Origin: Collinsella sp. AM34-10
GTDB lineage: Bacteria > Actinomycetota > Coriobacteriia > Coriobacteriales > Coriobacteriaceae
Direction: 5' to 3'
NCBI RefSeq assembly: GCF_003469185.1
Contig: NZ_QSIL01000007.1
Span: 62,382 to 126,381, forward strand
Length of the DNA stretch: 64,000 nucleotides
Part shown: piece by piece, positions 42,183 through 50,824 of the stretch
Numbering within the stretch: the first letter of the stretch is position 1
Layout: each line of letters starts with the position of its first letter
Position numbers and translations under genes: made by a program
The notes under the pieces: generated by a model
What the model was told of the DNA's origin: nothing
The model's input: the letters and a program-made list of their open reading frames with translations, nothing else
Database searches by the model: none

Positions 42183-43175
42183 ATGCATGCGGCTCGGTTA
42201 GGTGCTGGGGCCGCGGCGGTCATTGCCGTTTTGGGCCTGAGCGGATGCGCGTTCAATCCACTGTCCACGTTCACGACGCCCACGATCGACCAGATCGAGC
42301 GCGAGACCGTTACCCCCACGGTATCGGACGATGCCCTGGTCACGCCGGGAACCCTGACGGTCGCCCTCGATACGTCCGATGCACCGCAGGCCATGCAGGA
42401 TGCCGACGGAAACCTCACGGGCTATGCGGTCGATGCCGCTCGTGCCCTCGCATGCCGCATGGGTCTCAAGGTCGCCTTTGTCGATGCGTCCTCGGCCGAT
42501 TCCGCGCTCAGCGATAAAAAGGCGGACATCTTCATTGGCGACATCAAGTCTGCGGGCGGCGACATCAGCTCGCTTGGCACCTGTCTGTACGATGCCGCCG
42601 CCGTATTCGGCAAGAGCAGTGACGGCGAGTCGCTGAGCGTTTCCACCGAAACGCTTAACACCGCTACCCTGGGCGTTCAGACCTCCTCGGCCTCGCAGGA
42701 GGCGCTCGCCAAGCAAAGCATCACCGCCAACCAAAAGACCTTTTCCAACATCAATGAGTGCTTTGAGGCGCTCGAGTCGGGCGAGGTCGATTACGTGATC
42801 TGTGATTCCACGGCTGGTGGCTACCTCGCGCGTCTGATGAGCCAGATCTCCTATGTCGGTACGCTCGAGGCGCCCTCCACGCTTGGCGTCGCAGGTCTTA
42901 GCTCTAATGATGAGCTGTGCCGTGCCGTGAGCGATGCCCTCGATGGCATCACGGTCGATGGCACGCTCGAGGCAGTCCACTGCGTCTGGTACGGACAGAT
43001 GCCCTATGACCTTACCGCCAAGACCGTTTCGGGGGCCAATGTGCAGGCATCCGACTCCACGTCCAACGAGACCGAGTCCTCCGATGACGACGCCTCTGAT
43101 AACAACAGCGACGGCCCGTCGTCTAGCCAGGAGGGCACCATCACCGACGATGACATCAACAAGCTCAATAGCTAG
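42183..43175 (+). CDS. Solute-binding lipoprotein, amino-acid type
   Basis: 330 aa from ATG 42183, which has GAGGGG 7 nt upstream and yields a proper lipoprotein signal (MHAARLGAGAAAVIAVLGLSGC, Cys22). An ATG at 42165 is the alternative; the frame stays open far upstream only because of GC-rich sequence. The mature part resembles family 3 periplasmic binding proteins: GTLTVALDTSDAPQAM, GYAVDAARALACRMGLKV, ADIFIGDI, LESGEVDYVICDS. It ends in a Ser/Asp-rich tail. No ABC permease or ATPase is adjacent, so it is an orphan receptor. Confidence 0.8.
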   Translation: MHAARLGAGAAAVIAVLGLSGCAFNPLSTFTTPTIDQIERETVTPTVSDDALVTPGTLTVALDTSDAPQAMQDADGNLTGYAVDAARALACRMGLKVAFVDASSADSALSDKKADIFIGDIKSAGGDISSLGTCLYDAAAVFGKSSDGESLSVSTETLNTATLGVQTSSASQEALAKQSITANQKTFSNINECFEALESGEVDYVICDSTAGGYLARLMSQISYVGTLEAPSTLGVAGLSSNDELCRAVSDALDGITVDGTLEAVHCVWYGQMPYDLTAKTVSGANVQASDSTSNETESSDDDASDNNSDGPSSSQEGTITDDDINKLNS

Positions 43176-43241
43176 TTATTGGTAGGGGTGGCGCCTGCCA
43201 CACGCTGAACAAGGCGCTTCTTCACGGTTTCAACACGCATG

Positions 43242-43279
43242 GCCGGGTCTCCCCAATAAGGGAGCCCGGCTTTTCTATT
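43242..43279 (+). terminator. Terminator of the lipoprotein gene
   Basis: GCCGGG-t-CTCCC (43242-43253) pairs with GGGAG-CCCGGC (43260-43270), then TTTTCTATTTT. Confidence 0.85.
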
Positions 43280-43346
43280 TTGGTAAAAACGGCAGGTAAG
43301 AGCTGATTTCCAGGAAAAAACTAGCTTTGCCGACGCCCTCCTATAG

Positions 43347-43370
43347 CGCACTTTGTCACGGAAAAGTGCG
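43347..43370. other. Hairpin in the hpf upstream region
   Basis: CGCACTTT (43347-43354) pairs with AAAGTGCG (43363-43370). It is the only clear structure in the 212 bp upstream of hpf. Confidence 0.4.
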
Positions 43371-43491
43371 AGACTTCGGTATGCGGTATCAAGCAGTCGT
43401 TATTCGGGTCTTTGGGAATTCGCGTGATTAAATGCACGGCAATGGGTACATAGCCAGTACAGTAAGTCCCCGAGGCAGATTGGAGCCACGT

Positions 43492-44076
43492 ATGGATATC
43501 AAGGTTTCTGGACGCAAGACGACGGTAACCGATGCTCTGCGTGCGCATGTGGATGAGAAAATCGGCGAGGCGCTCAAGGTTTTCGACATCGAGCCCATGA
43601 CAGTCGACGTCGTGCTTCGTTATGAGAAGAACCCCTCGAACCCCAACCCGGCAATCGTCGAGGTCACGGCTCGTGCCCGCGGTTCGGTGATTCGCGTTGC
43701 CGAGCACGGCGCAGATATGTATGCTGCCATCGACCTCTCCGCCGATAAGGTCACCCGCCAGCTGCGCAAGTTCAAGACCAAGGTCGTGGACAACCGCCAG
43801 GGTGGTGCCAGTGCCGCGGATGTCGCGCCGGTCGAGCGCGTTGAGGATCTGGCCGACCTGCTGCTGCCCGAGGAGGACGATGACCTGCTCGTCCGCGAGA
43901 AGGTCATCGATGTCACCCCGATGACTGAGGAGCAGGCGCTGGTGCAGACCGATCTGCTCGGCCACGACTTCTACGTGTTCGAGAACGCGACGACTGGCCT
44001 CATCAATGTGGTGTATCACCGTAAGAATGGTGGATATGGCATCATCAAGCCCCGTATCGAAACACTTGACGAGTAA
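43492..44076 (+). CDS. hpf: Long-form ribosome hibernation promoting factor
   Basis: 194 aa from ATG 43492 (TGGAG upstream). N-terminal HPF/RaiA domain (~1-100): MDIKVSGRKTTVTDALRAHV, VEVTARARGSVIRV; C-terminal dimerisation domain (~130-190): VREKVIDVTPMTEEQALVQ, LLGHDFYVF, VVYHRKNGGYGII. Long HPF forms 100S ribosome dimers in stationary phase. Monocistronic with its own terminator. The gene order comF ... RNA candidate ... hpf is relevant to the finding above. Confidence 0.95.
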   Translation: MDIKVSGRKTTVTDALRAHVDEKIGEALKVFDIEPMTVDVVLRYEKNPSNPNPAIVEVTARARGSVIRVAEHGADMYAAIDLSADKVTRQLRKFKTKVVDNRQGGASAADVAPVERVEDLADLLLPEEDDDLLVREKVIDVTPMTEEQALVQTDLLGHDFYVFENATTGLINVVYHRKNGGYGIIKPRIETLDE

Positions 44077-44105
44077 AATACGTTAACTTGCATGAGTTAA
44101 CGGCT

Positions 44106-44139
44106 GGCGGCCATCCCATGCGGATGGCCGCCTTTTTTA
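44106..44139 (+). terminator. Terminator of hpf
   Basis: GGCGGCCATCC (44106-44116) pairs with GGATGGCCGCC (44122-44132), then six T. Confidence 0.9.
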
Positions 44140-44156
44140 CGTAAGGAGTCGCTTTG

Positions 44157-45110
44157 ATGGACAAGGCTGCATCTACCGGCCATTCTGACCGCTGCCGCAT
44201 CGTCGTCGATACCTGCTGCGACTTTAGCCCCGAGGTCGCCGCGAACCTCGATGTCGATATCTTGGGCTTCCCCTTTATCATCGATGGCGAGGAGCACACG
44301 GACGATATCTGGTCGAGCATGAGCCCTAAGGAGTTCTACGACCGCATGCGCGCCGGCGCTCGCGTGTCTACTTCCGCCGTGTCACTCGGTCGCTATATCG
44401 AGTTCTTTACCGAGTGCGCCAAAGAGGGTACGCCCACGGTCTACCTGTGCTTTACCTCGGCGCTGTCGTCGAGCTACAACTCCGCGTGCCAGGCGGCAGA
44501 TGCCGTGCGCGCCGAGTATCCCAACTTTGAGCTCTACGTGGTCGACAACGCTCTACCCTGCGCGACCGGCGCGCTCTTGGCGCTCGAGGCCGTGCGCCAG
44601 CGTTCGGCGGGACTGACCGCCAAGCAGCTGGTCGATTGGGCAAACGAGGCAAAGACCTACGTCCACGGCTACTTTACGCTCGAGAGCTTCGACGCACTGG
44701 CTGCCGGCGGCCGCATTCCGCCCGCGGCGGCGCAGCTCACGGCAAAGCTCGATGTCAAGCCCGAGCTCTCCTACGACCTTGCCGGCTCGCTGTCGCTGAT
44801 CGGCGTCAACCGCGGCCGCAAGAAGGCGCTCAAGTCCATCCTCAAGTCGTTTCGCGAGAACTACGTGCCCGACCGCACCATGCCCATCGCCATCATGACG
44901 GCTGATTCCGACAAGGACGGCGACTGGCTCGAAGCCGCCATCCGCAAGGAGGAGGGCTGCGCCGACGTCACGATCATTCGAAGCTCCGTGGGCCCCACCA
45001 TCGGCTCGCACGTGGGCCCCGGCATGGTGGCCTGCGCGTTTTGGGGTAAGAACCGCGCCGACAAGGCGTCGCTTTCCGACCGCATCGCCCGCCGCGTGCG
45101 CGGTCAGTAG
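44157..45110 (+). CDS. DegV-family fatty-acid-binding protein
   Basis: 317 aa from ATG 44157 (TAAGGAG upstream; a TTG one codon earlier is unlikely). RIVVDTCCDFSPEVAANLDV (family DSxxD/S region altered to DTCCDFS), VSTSAVSLGRYIEFF, CFTSALSSSYNSA, and AGGRIPPAAA. FakB/DegV proteins bind a fatty acid and, with the kinase FakA, present it for phosphorylation. No fakA here. The pairing partner is therefore unknown. Confidence 0.92.
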   Translation: MDKAASTGHSDRCRIVVDTCCDFSPEVAANLDVDILGFPFIIDGEEHTDDIWSSMSPKEFYDRMRAGARVSTSAVSLGRYIEFFTECAKEGTPTVYLCFTSALSSSYNSACQAADAVRAEYPNFELYVVDNALPCATGALLALEAVRQRSAGLTAKQLVDWANEAKTYVHGYFTLESFDALAAGGRIPPAAAQLTAKLDVKPELSYDLAGSLSLIGVNRGRKKALKSILKSFRENYVPDRTMPIAIMTADSDKDGDWLEAAIRKEEGCADVTIIRSSVGPTIGSHVGPGMVACAFWGKNRADKASLSDRIARRVRGQ

Positions 45111-45208
45111 GCAAGTAACGCGGCCGTAATCGATCCCAACTCACAGCCCAAACGCTGGCACCGAGTATTCAACCTGGTAATAACACCCAACCCAAAAGGA
45201 AAGGTTTC

Positions 45209-46288
45209 ATGGCAAACAAGCTCTCTGTCGCATTTATCGGCACCGGAATCATGGGTGCCCCCATCGCCGGCCACATTTTGGACGCCGGCTATCCCGTCAT
45301 GGTCAACAACCGCACTAAGTCCAAGGCTGCCGCGCTTATCGAGCGCGGTGCCGTCTGGGCCGATACGCCGGCAGATGCCGCGGCGAACGCCGATGTCGTC
45401 TTTACCATGGTGGGCTATCCCTCCGAGGTCGAGGAGCTCTACCTGGCGGGCGATGGCCTGCTCGCGTGCACCAAGCCGGGTGCGGTCTTGATCGACCTCA
45501 CCACGAGCTCGCCCGAGCTCGCGCGCGACATTGCCGAGGCCGCCCAGGTTTCCGGCCGCATAGCGTTTGACTGCCCCGTCACCGGCGGCGAGTCGGGTGC
45601 TATCGCCGGCACGCTCACGGCTATCGTGGGCGCCACCGAGAACGACATCGCGCCGGTCCGCGACATCCTTTCCACCTTCGCGGCAACCATCTGCTGCTTC
45701 GATGGCGCCGGCAAGGGCCAGGCTGCCAAGCTTGCCAACCAGGTGTCGCTGGGCGCCTGCATGGTCGGCATGGCCGATGCGCTGGCGTTTGCCGAGCTGA
45801 GCGGCCTTGATCTGGAGAAGACCCGTCAGATGATCCTGGGCGGCACCGGCAAGTCCGGCGCCATGGAGAGCCTGGCACCCAAGGCGCTTGACGGCGACTA
45901 CAAGCCCGGCTTTATGGTCGAGCACTTCATCAAGGACCTGCGCTTGGCGCTCGCCTATGCCGACGACCGCGAGCTTGCGCTGCCCGGCGCCGACGTGGCC
46001 TTTACGCTCTACGACATGCTCGATGCCATCGGTGGCGCCAAGCTGGGCACCCAGGCCATCACGGTGCTCTACAAGGAGGAGGCCGACGCCATCGCCGCCG
46101 GTCTTGACTGGTCGCAGTATCGTCCCGAGGAGCATGGTGCTCACGAGGAAGGCTGCGGTTGCGGCGAACATGGCGACGACCACGAGTGCGGTTGTGGCCA
46201 CCACCATGGCGAGGACCACGAGTGCTGCGGCGGCCACGGCCATGACGACGGCCACGAGTGCTGCTGCGGCCACCATCACGGGGAGTAG
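45209..46288 (+). CDS. Beta-hydroxyacid dehydrogenase with His/Cys-rich tail
   Basis: 359 aa; residues 1-305 are a normal 3-hydroxyisobutyrate/tartronate-semialdehyde-reductase-type enzyme: IGTGIMGAPIAGHIL (Rossmann), FDCPVTGGESGAIAGTLT, GKGQAAKLANQ (catalytic Lys), and a C-terminal helical domain. Residues ~307-359 form an in-frame extension with 14 His and 9 Cys in 53 residues (GCGCGEHGDDHECGCGHHHG and two similar repeats), not part of the family. It looks like a metal-binding tail. AAAGGAAAGG precedes the ATG. Substrate unknown; a small membrane protein follows 5 bp later. Confidence 0.88.
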   Translation: MANKLSVAFIGTGIMGAPIAGHILDAGYPVMVNNRTKSKAAALIERGAVWADTPADAAANADVVFTMVGYPSEVEELYLAGDGLLACTKPGAVLIDLTTSSPELARDIAEAAQVSGRIAFDCPVTGGESGAIAGTLTAIVGATENDIAPVRDILSTFAATICCFDGAGKGQAAKLANQVSLGACMVGMADALAFAELSGLDLEKTRQMILGGTGKSGAMESLAPKALDGDYKPGFMVEHFIKDLRLALAYADDRELALPGADVAFTLYDMLDAIGGAKLGTQAITVLYKEEADAIAAGLDWSQYRPEEHGAHEEGCGCGEHGDDHECGCGHHHGEDHECCGGHGHDDGHECCCGHHHGE

Positions 46289-46293
46289 CGCCC

Positions 46294-46722
46294 ATGAGCT
46301 GGACGTTCGTGGTGCTTGCGCTGGTGCTCTTTCTCTTTGCGATCTACATCGGCTTTTTGTGCGGCCAGTGGGCGTGCGAAAAGCGCGTCATCACCAAGCG
46401 TGACTACTGGATTGCCAACTTTGCGGGAGCGGCGGCAGTCATCCTGCTGACCTGGGTGTTCTCGCTGTTCCCGCTAGTGCAGTTTGCGCCGATCGGCTGG
46501 CTCGGCGGCTTTATCGCCGGCCTTAAAATGAGCTTTGGCGAATCCGTCGGCCCGTGGCGCAAGCACGACGAGGTCTTTAACGTCAACAAGGCTCACCGCG
46601 CCGCCGCCGACGCGGGCGACGCCGAGGAGCGACGCCGCGCGCGTCGCAATGGCGCGGCCGACCGACAGCTCATCTCGGTCACCGATGACAGCAAAGGTGC
46701 TGGCAAGCACGCTAAGAAATAG
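46294..46722 (+). CDS. Small membrane protein of unknown function
   Basis: 142 aa from ATG 46294 (GGGGAG upstream). Two or three hydrophobic helices (FVVLALVLFLFAIYIGFLCG; GAAAVILLTWVFSLFPLV; an Ala/Gly-rich FIAGLKMSF segment), then a charged cytosolic tail with Arg/Lys clusters ending GAGKHAKK. No family recognised. Translationally close to the dehydrogenase upstream and the HEAT protein downstream (15 bp), so the three are probably one operon. Confidence 0.7.
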   Translation: MSWTFVVLALVLFLFAIYIGFLCGQWACEKRVITKRDYWIANFAGAAAVILLTWVFSLFPLVQFAPIGWLGGFIAGLKMSFGESVGPWRKHDEVFNVNKAHRAAADAGDAEERRRARRNGAADRQLISVTDDSKGAGKHAKK

Positions 46723-46737
46723 TAAAAAGAGGTAACT

Positions 46738-47436
46738 ATGGCAGAAAACAAAGACGAACAGCTCACCGACGAGGAGCTGGCACAGCTCCAGCTGGCAGAG
46801 GAGAACGAGAACGCCGTCGACCGCCTGGTCAAGGAGCTCGGCTGCCCCACGCGCCGTATCCGCCAGTTTGCCGCCCGCGTGCTGCACCTGCTTGCCGAGC
46901 GCGATCCGCAGCGCGTCGTGCCCTGTGTGCCCGCGCTGATCGAGGCGCTCGATCGCCCCGAGGCTCAGACCCGCTGGGAGGCCCTCGATGCCCTGACGGC
47001 GCTCGCCACCACTTGCCCCGAGCAGCTGGGCGATGCCTTTGAGGGCGCCGAGACCGCGCTGTTCGACGAGATTTCCTCCACGCTGCGCTATGCCGCCTTC
47101 CGCCTGCTGTGCGTGTGGGGCGCCACGAGCGTCGAGCGTTCGCGCGAGGCTTGGCCCATCCTGGACGAGGCCATCCAGTGCTACCACGGCGACCTTGAGT
47201 ATCGCGATATGCTCGGTTGCCTGTACGAGTTTGGCCAGGGCGAGATCGACGCCGAGGTCGCCGAGAAGCTTGCGCTGCGCCTTAAGTTCGACGCCGAGAA
47301 CGGCAAGGGCAGCTATCTCAAGGCCCGTTCGAGCGAGATTTGCGAAATGCTTGTTAAACGTTTTGGCCTGGATCTCTCCAAAAAGAAGAAGCGTGCTAGC
47401 GTTAAAAAATCTGACGACGCCGAAGACGAGGAGTAA
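46738..47436 (+). CDS. HEAT-repeat-like protein
   Basis: 232 aa, all-helical. Successive helix pairs such as IRQFAARVLHLLAERDPQRV, LIEALDRPEAQTRWEALDAL and LRYAAFRLLCVWG fit HEAT or PBS-lyase-type repeats, which serve as protein-interaction scaffolds. A Lys-rich C-terminal tail (KKKKRASVKKSDD) follows. No enzyme motif. AAAGAGG upstream of ATG; 6 bp before the isocitrate dehydrogenase gene. Confidence 0.7.
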   Translation: MAENKDEQLTDEELAQLQLAEENENAVDRLVKELGCPTRRIRQFAARVLHLLAERDPQRVVPCVPALIEALDRPEAQTRWEALDALTALATTCPEQLGDAFEGAETALFDEISSTLRYAAFRLLCVWGATSVERSREAWPILDEAIQCYHGDLEYRDMLGCLYEFGQGEIDAEVAEKLALRLKFDAENGKGSYLKARSSEICEMLVKRFGLDLSKKKKRASVKKSDDAEDEE

Positions 47437-47442
47437 CAGATT

Positions 47443-48528
47443 ATGGCGCACGATGTAGTCCTGATTCCCGGTGACGGTATCGGTCCCGAGATTACGCAGG
47501 CCATGCGCCGCGTGGTCGAGGCCACCGGTGTCCAGATCAACTGGAACGTCCAGGAGGCAGGTGCCGGCGTCATGGACGAGTTTGGCACGCCGCTGCCCCA
47601 GCACGTGCTCGATGCGGTCGCCGAGACCAAGGTTGCCATCAAGGGCCCCATCACCACGCCGGTCGGCACGGGTTTCCGCAGCGTTAACGTGGCCCTGCGC
47701 AAGCACTTCGACCTGTACGCCTGCGTGCGCCCCTGCCTGTCGCAGCCGGGCGACGGCTCGCGCTTCCGCGACGTCGACCTGGTCATCGTGCGTGAGAACA
47801 CCGAGGACCTCTACGCCGGGATCGAGTTCGATGAGGGCGCTGCCGAGGTCGAGGAGCTCTCACAGCTTGTCGAGCGCTCGGGTCAGAAGACCTTCGCCGC
47901 CGATTCCGCCATCTCAATTAAGCCCATCTCCATCGCCAAGAGCCGCCGCATTGTGGAGTACGCCTTTGAGTACGCCCGCCGCTGCGGCCGTAAAAAGGTG
48001 ACGGCCGTGCACAAGGCCAACATTATGAAGGCGACCGATGGCCTGTTCCTGCGCGTTGCGCGCGAGGTGGCCGCCAACTATCCCGATATTGAGTTCAACG
48101 ACAAGATCGTCGACGCCACCTGCATGGGCCTGGTCCAGAACCCCAACGACTTCGATGTCCTGGTGCTGCCCAACCTGTACGGCGATATCGTCAGCGACCT
48201 GTGCGCCGGCCTGGTAGGTGGCCTGGGTATGGCCCCCGGCTCCAACATCGGTGCCGACTGCGCCATCTTCGAGGCAACGCATGGCTCCGCGCCCGATATC
48301 GCTGGCCAGGATATCGCCAACCCCACGGCCGAGATTCTGTCTGCGGCTATGATGCTCGATCATCTGGGCGAGAACGATGCGGCCAATCGTATCCGCGCCG
48401 CCGTGTCCGCCACGCTCGACGAGGGTAAGCAGGTTACCGGCGACGTGCGTCGTGCCCAGACCGGCTCCGTCGAGGGCGCCGTGGGCACGCAGGCCTTTGC
48501 CGATGCCGTTATCGCGCACCTGGCCTAA
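47443..48528 (+). CDS. NAD-dependent isocitrate dehydrogenase-type enzyme
   Basis: 361 aa of the isocitrate/isopropylmalate dehydrogenase family. [41 protein letters not shown] (catalytic Lys), and [18 protein letters not shown]. The short form and RENTEDLY favour homoisocitrate/isocitrate dehydrogenase over LeuB; NAD preference is inferred from length and family. It makes 2-oxoglutarate. Last gene of the 45209-48528 cluster, followed by a terminator. Confidence 0.88.
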   Translation: MAHDVVLIPGDGIGPEITQAMRRVVEATGVQINWNVQEAGAGVMDEFGTPLPQHVLDAVAETKVAIKGPITTPVGTGFRSVNVALRKHFDLYACVRPCLSQPGDGSRFRDVDLVIVRENTEDLYAGIEFDEGAAEVEELSQLVERSGQKTFAADSAISIKPISIAKSRRIVEYAFEYARRCGRKKVTAVHKANIMKATDGLFLRVAREVAANYPDIEFNDKIVDATCMGLVQNPNDFDVLVLPNLYGDIVSDLCAGLVGGLGMAPGSNIGADCAIFEATHGSAPDIAGQDIANPTAEILSAAMMLDHLGENDAANRIRAAVSATLDEGKQVTGDVRRAQTGSVEGAVGTQAFADAVIAHLA

Positions 48529-48587
48529 GACATGCAGGCTGCAAACGCCTAAATAGTACTTAAGTGTTTGCGTATAACCTAAGAATC

Positions 48588-48620
48588 AATACGCCCGGCA
48601 CTCTGTCGGGCGTATTCTAT
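48588..48620 (+). terminator. Terminator after isocitrate dehydrogenase
   Basis: AATACGCCCG (48588-48597) pairs with CGGGCGTATT (48607-48616); a GCAAAC/GTTTGC pair lies upstream (48541-48572). Confidence 0.75.
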
Positions 48621-48654
48621 TGAAGACTATGTTTCCTAACAAGGAGTAACTGAT

Positions 48655-49749
48655 ATGGGTCTGATTCAAAAGAAGGACGAGAAGGACGAGATCGACGGCA
48701 TCCAGATCATCGAGCGCGGCGAAGGCCCCGACGGTGACGAGGACGAGAAGATCGATCTGGTCGCCGGTACGTCTGCCGAGCACATTGCCGCCGGCACGAC
48801 GGCCGAGGAGGAGGACGCCCGACTGGAGGCTCAGATTGCCGCGGATGCCGCTGACGAGAATCTGATGCCCGAGGCCCAGGATGAGGACGACGATATTCTG
48901 GGTTCCGATGAAGACGACCATGCATCCAGGCACAAGAAGACGATGATTGCCGCCTTTGTGGTTGCCGTCGTGATCGCCGCCGTGGTCGGCTTCTTTATTG
49001 GCAATGGCGGCTTTGGCGGCAAGGGTGTCGGCTCGTCGACCCTGACCGAGGACCAGCTCGATTCGACCGTGGCAAGCTATAGCTACAACGGCAAGAAGAG
49101 CGACATCACCGCGCGCGAGGCCATCGAGAGCCAGTACAGCCTCGACACCGTCAAGGATAGCGATGGCAACTACACCGCTCCTTCTGCCGACGTCATCCTG
49201 TCCTACGTGCGCAACAAGATCCTGCTCGACGCTGCCGAGGACGAGGGCATTACCGTCTCCTCTAAGGAGATGAAGCAGTACGCCGAGGAATCCATCGGCA
49301 CTTCGGACTACAAGACCATGGCCACGCAGTATGGCGTGTCCAAGGACCAGGCCAAGCAGATCGTCCGCCAGTCCGCGACGCTGCAGAAGCTCTACAAGAA
49401 GAAGGTGGGCGATAGCTCCGCAAGCATGCCGACCGCCCCGACCGAGCCTGCTGACGGCAACGAGGAGACCGCGAGCAAGGACTACGCCGATTACATCATC
49501 AAACTTGCCGGCGACGAGTGGGATAGCGAAAAGGGCACCTGGAAGGACGCCGATACCACCTACGCTAAGGCCTTCGCTGACGATGCCTTTACGGCTGATA
49601 GCGCTACCTACAAGCAGGCCATGACCGCCTATTACACCGCCTACCAGCAGTACTCTTCGCAGGCTTCGAGCGCCAGCTCCAAGTGGACCGAGTATGCTAA
49701 CGGCCTCTACGCCAAAGCCAACATCAGCATCTACGGCCTGTTTGCGTAA
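48655..49749 (+). CDS. Membrane-anchored extracytoplasmic protein, SurA-N/trigger-factor-like
   Basis: 364 aa. A long acidic cytosolic N-terminus (~1-97), one membrane helix (TMIAAFVVAVVIAAVVGFFIG), then a helical extracytoplasmic domain with VILSYVRNKILLDAAEDEGI, SKEMKQYAEESIG, YGVSKDQAKQIVRQSATLQKLY. This helical pattern resembles the N-terminal chaperone domain of SurA/PrsA proteins, but no parvulin domain is present, so a foldase assignment would be too strong. AAGGAG RBS. Single gene between two terminators. Confidence 0.75.
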   Translation: MGLIQKKDEKDEIDGIQIIERGEGPDGDEDEKIDLVAGTSAEHIAAGTTAEEEDARLEAQIAADAADENLMPEAQDEDDDILGSDEDDHASRHKKTMIAAFVVAVVIAAVVGFFIGNGGFGGKGVGSSTLTEDQLDSTVASYSYNGKKSDITAREAIESQYSLDTVKDSDGNYTAPSADVILSYVRNKILLDAAEDEGITVSSKEMKQYAEESIGTSDYKTMATQYGVSKDQAKQIVRQSATLQKLYKKKVGDSSASMPTAPTEPADGNEETASKDYADYIIKLAGDEWDSEKGTWKDADTTYAKAFADDAFTADSATYKQAMTAYYTAYQQYSSQASSASSKWTEYANGLYAKANISIYGLFA

Positions 49750-49791
49750 GGTTTGCCTGCACTACTGCGCGCTAGCCGATCTGCCTGATTT

Positions 49792-49829
49792 AGCCCGCTA
49801 GAACGGACAACGTTCTAGCGGGCTTTTTG
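49792..49829 (+). terminator. Terminator after 48655 gene
   Basis: AGCCCGCTAGAAC (49792-49804) pairs perfectly with 49812-49824, then TTTT. Confidence 0.9.
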
Positions 49830-49927
49830 CTGCCGAAACCACTGGGGTAGGCCTCGCGCCCGCGCAAGCGCTCCATCGCGCTTCCCTAATTCATATGGGA
49901 AAACAACTGCAAACGATTGCAAGTAAC

Positions 49928-49957
49928 CGGTGAACGGTCGAAAACTACCGTTCACCG
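49928..49957. promoter_or_regulatory. Operator-like inverted repeat 1, PTS upstream region
   Basis: CGGTGAACGGT (49928-49938) and ACCGTTCACCG (49947-49957) are a perfect 11-bp inverted repeat with an 8-bp spacer. The stretch 49830-50380 has no gene and is much more AT-rich than its surroundings. Confidence 0.6.
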
Positions 49958-50107
49958 ATAATCTCAAAACTGGTTCTAACTGGTATTAAGTCAAAAAGAC
50001 CAATTCACATATCTTCACAATGACCTGCAATTTTTCTTCACGCTATTTTTAGCCGCCCTGCGTTGTTTAGACACAGGAAAAGATCCGATCTTTTGCCAAA
50101 ACATTTC

Positions 50108-50118
50108 GAAACGGTTTC
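50108..50118. promoter_or_regulatory. LacI-type operator-like palindrome
   Basis: GAAACGGTTTC is a palindrome of the kind bound by LacI-family regulators; AAAACGTTTT at 50181-50190 is a second, weaker one. Confidence 0.4.
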
Positions 50119-50144
50119 AAAACCGCAGGTAGAAGTGTTAACGA

Positions 50145-50178
50145 CCGGTAAACGGTCGAAATATCACCGTGAGCGGTG
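50145..50178. promoter_or_regulatory. Operator-like inverted repeat 2
   Basis: Imperfect version of the 49928 site: CCGGTAAACGGT and ACCGTGAGCGG; both sites share the 11-mer AACGGTCGAAA. Confidence 0.5.
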
Positions 50179-50250
50179 CAAAAACGTTTTACCGTATGAA
50201 TCAACGAAAGCGACCTCTTCTGGGGTGATATAGTGACAACAACACATCAC

Positions 50251-50280
50251 GTGGTTACTACCAGTTTAGAAACCACTGGT
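50251..50280. promoter_or_regulatory. GntR-type operator upstream of the mannose-family PTS
   Basis: GTGGTTACTACCAG followed by AACCACTGG forms an inverted repeat; TGGTTACTACCAG recurs at 54545-54557 before agaS. The TGGT-n-ACCA form matches NagR/DasR-type GntR sites. Confidence 0.65.
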
Positions 50281-50380
50281 CTTCAAAGAACGCTTTCTAA
50301 GAAGCTTTAAGGGCGAGCGCCCGCTGGCTTCCGAAAATCATCGGACTCAGATTGTACACACCTTCGGAAGGGAAATTTGA

Positions 50381-50824
50381 ATGGTTGGCTTTATTCTTAC
50401 CGGTCATGGACAGTTCGCACCCGGCCTTGCAAGCGCTATCGCTATGGTTGCCGGCGACCAGCCTGCTTTTACCGTCGTTCCTTTTGAGGGCGACCAGGCT
50501 GCTTCCTACGGTGAGGATCTCCGCGCCGCTATTACCGCCATGCGCGAGGAGTGCGATGGCGTGCTCGTCTTTACCGACCTGCTTGGCGGCACCCCGTTCA
50601 ACCAGTCGATGATGATTGCCCAGGATGTCGACAATGTCGAGGTTCTGACCGGCACTAACCTTCCCATGGTTATTGAGCTTCTGTTCCTCCGCGGCAACGC
50701 CACGCTCGCCGAGCTTGGCGAGCAGGCCGTGACCGTTGGCCAGACGGGCATCACCGCCCAGACGGTCGCATCCGTTGCCGGCTCCGACGAAGAGGATATC
50801 TTCGGCGACGAGGACGGCATCTAA
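50381..50824 (+). CDS. PTS mannose-family EIIA
   Basis: 147 aa. Phospho-His9 in FILTGHGQFAPGL; VFTDLLGGTPFNQS is the family's second signature. C-terminus is an acidic tail (DEEDIFGDEDGI). Takes phosphate from HPr and passes it to EIIB. First gene of EIIA-YajC-EIIB-EIIC-EIID. RBS GGAAGGG. Its stop overlaps the yajC-like start. Confidence 0.93.
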   Translation: MVGFILTGHGQFAPGLASAIAMVAGDQPAFTVVPFEGDQAASYGEDLRAAITAMREECDGVLVFTDLLGGTPFNQSMMIAQDVDNVEVLTGTNLPMVIELLFLRGNATLAELGEQAVTVGQTGITAQTVASVAGSDEEDIFGDEDGI

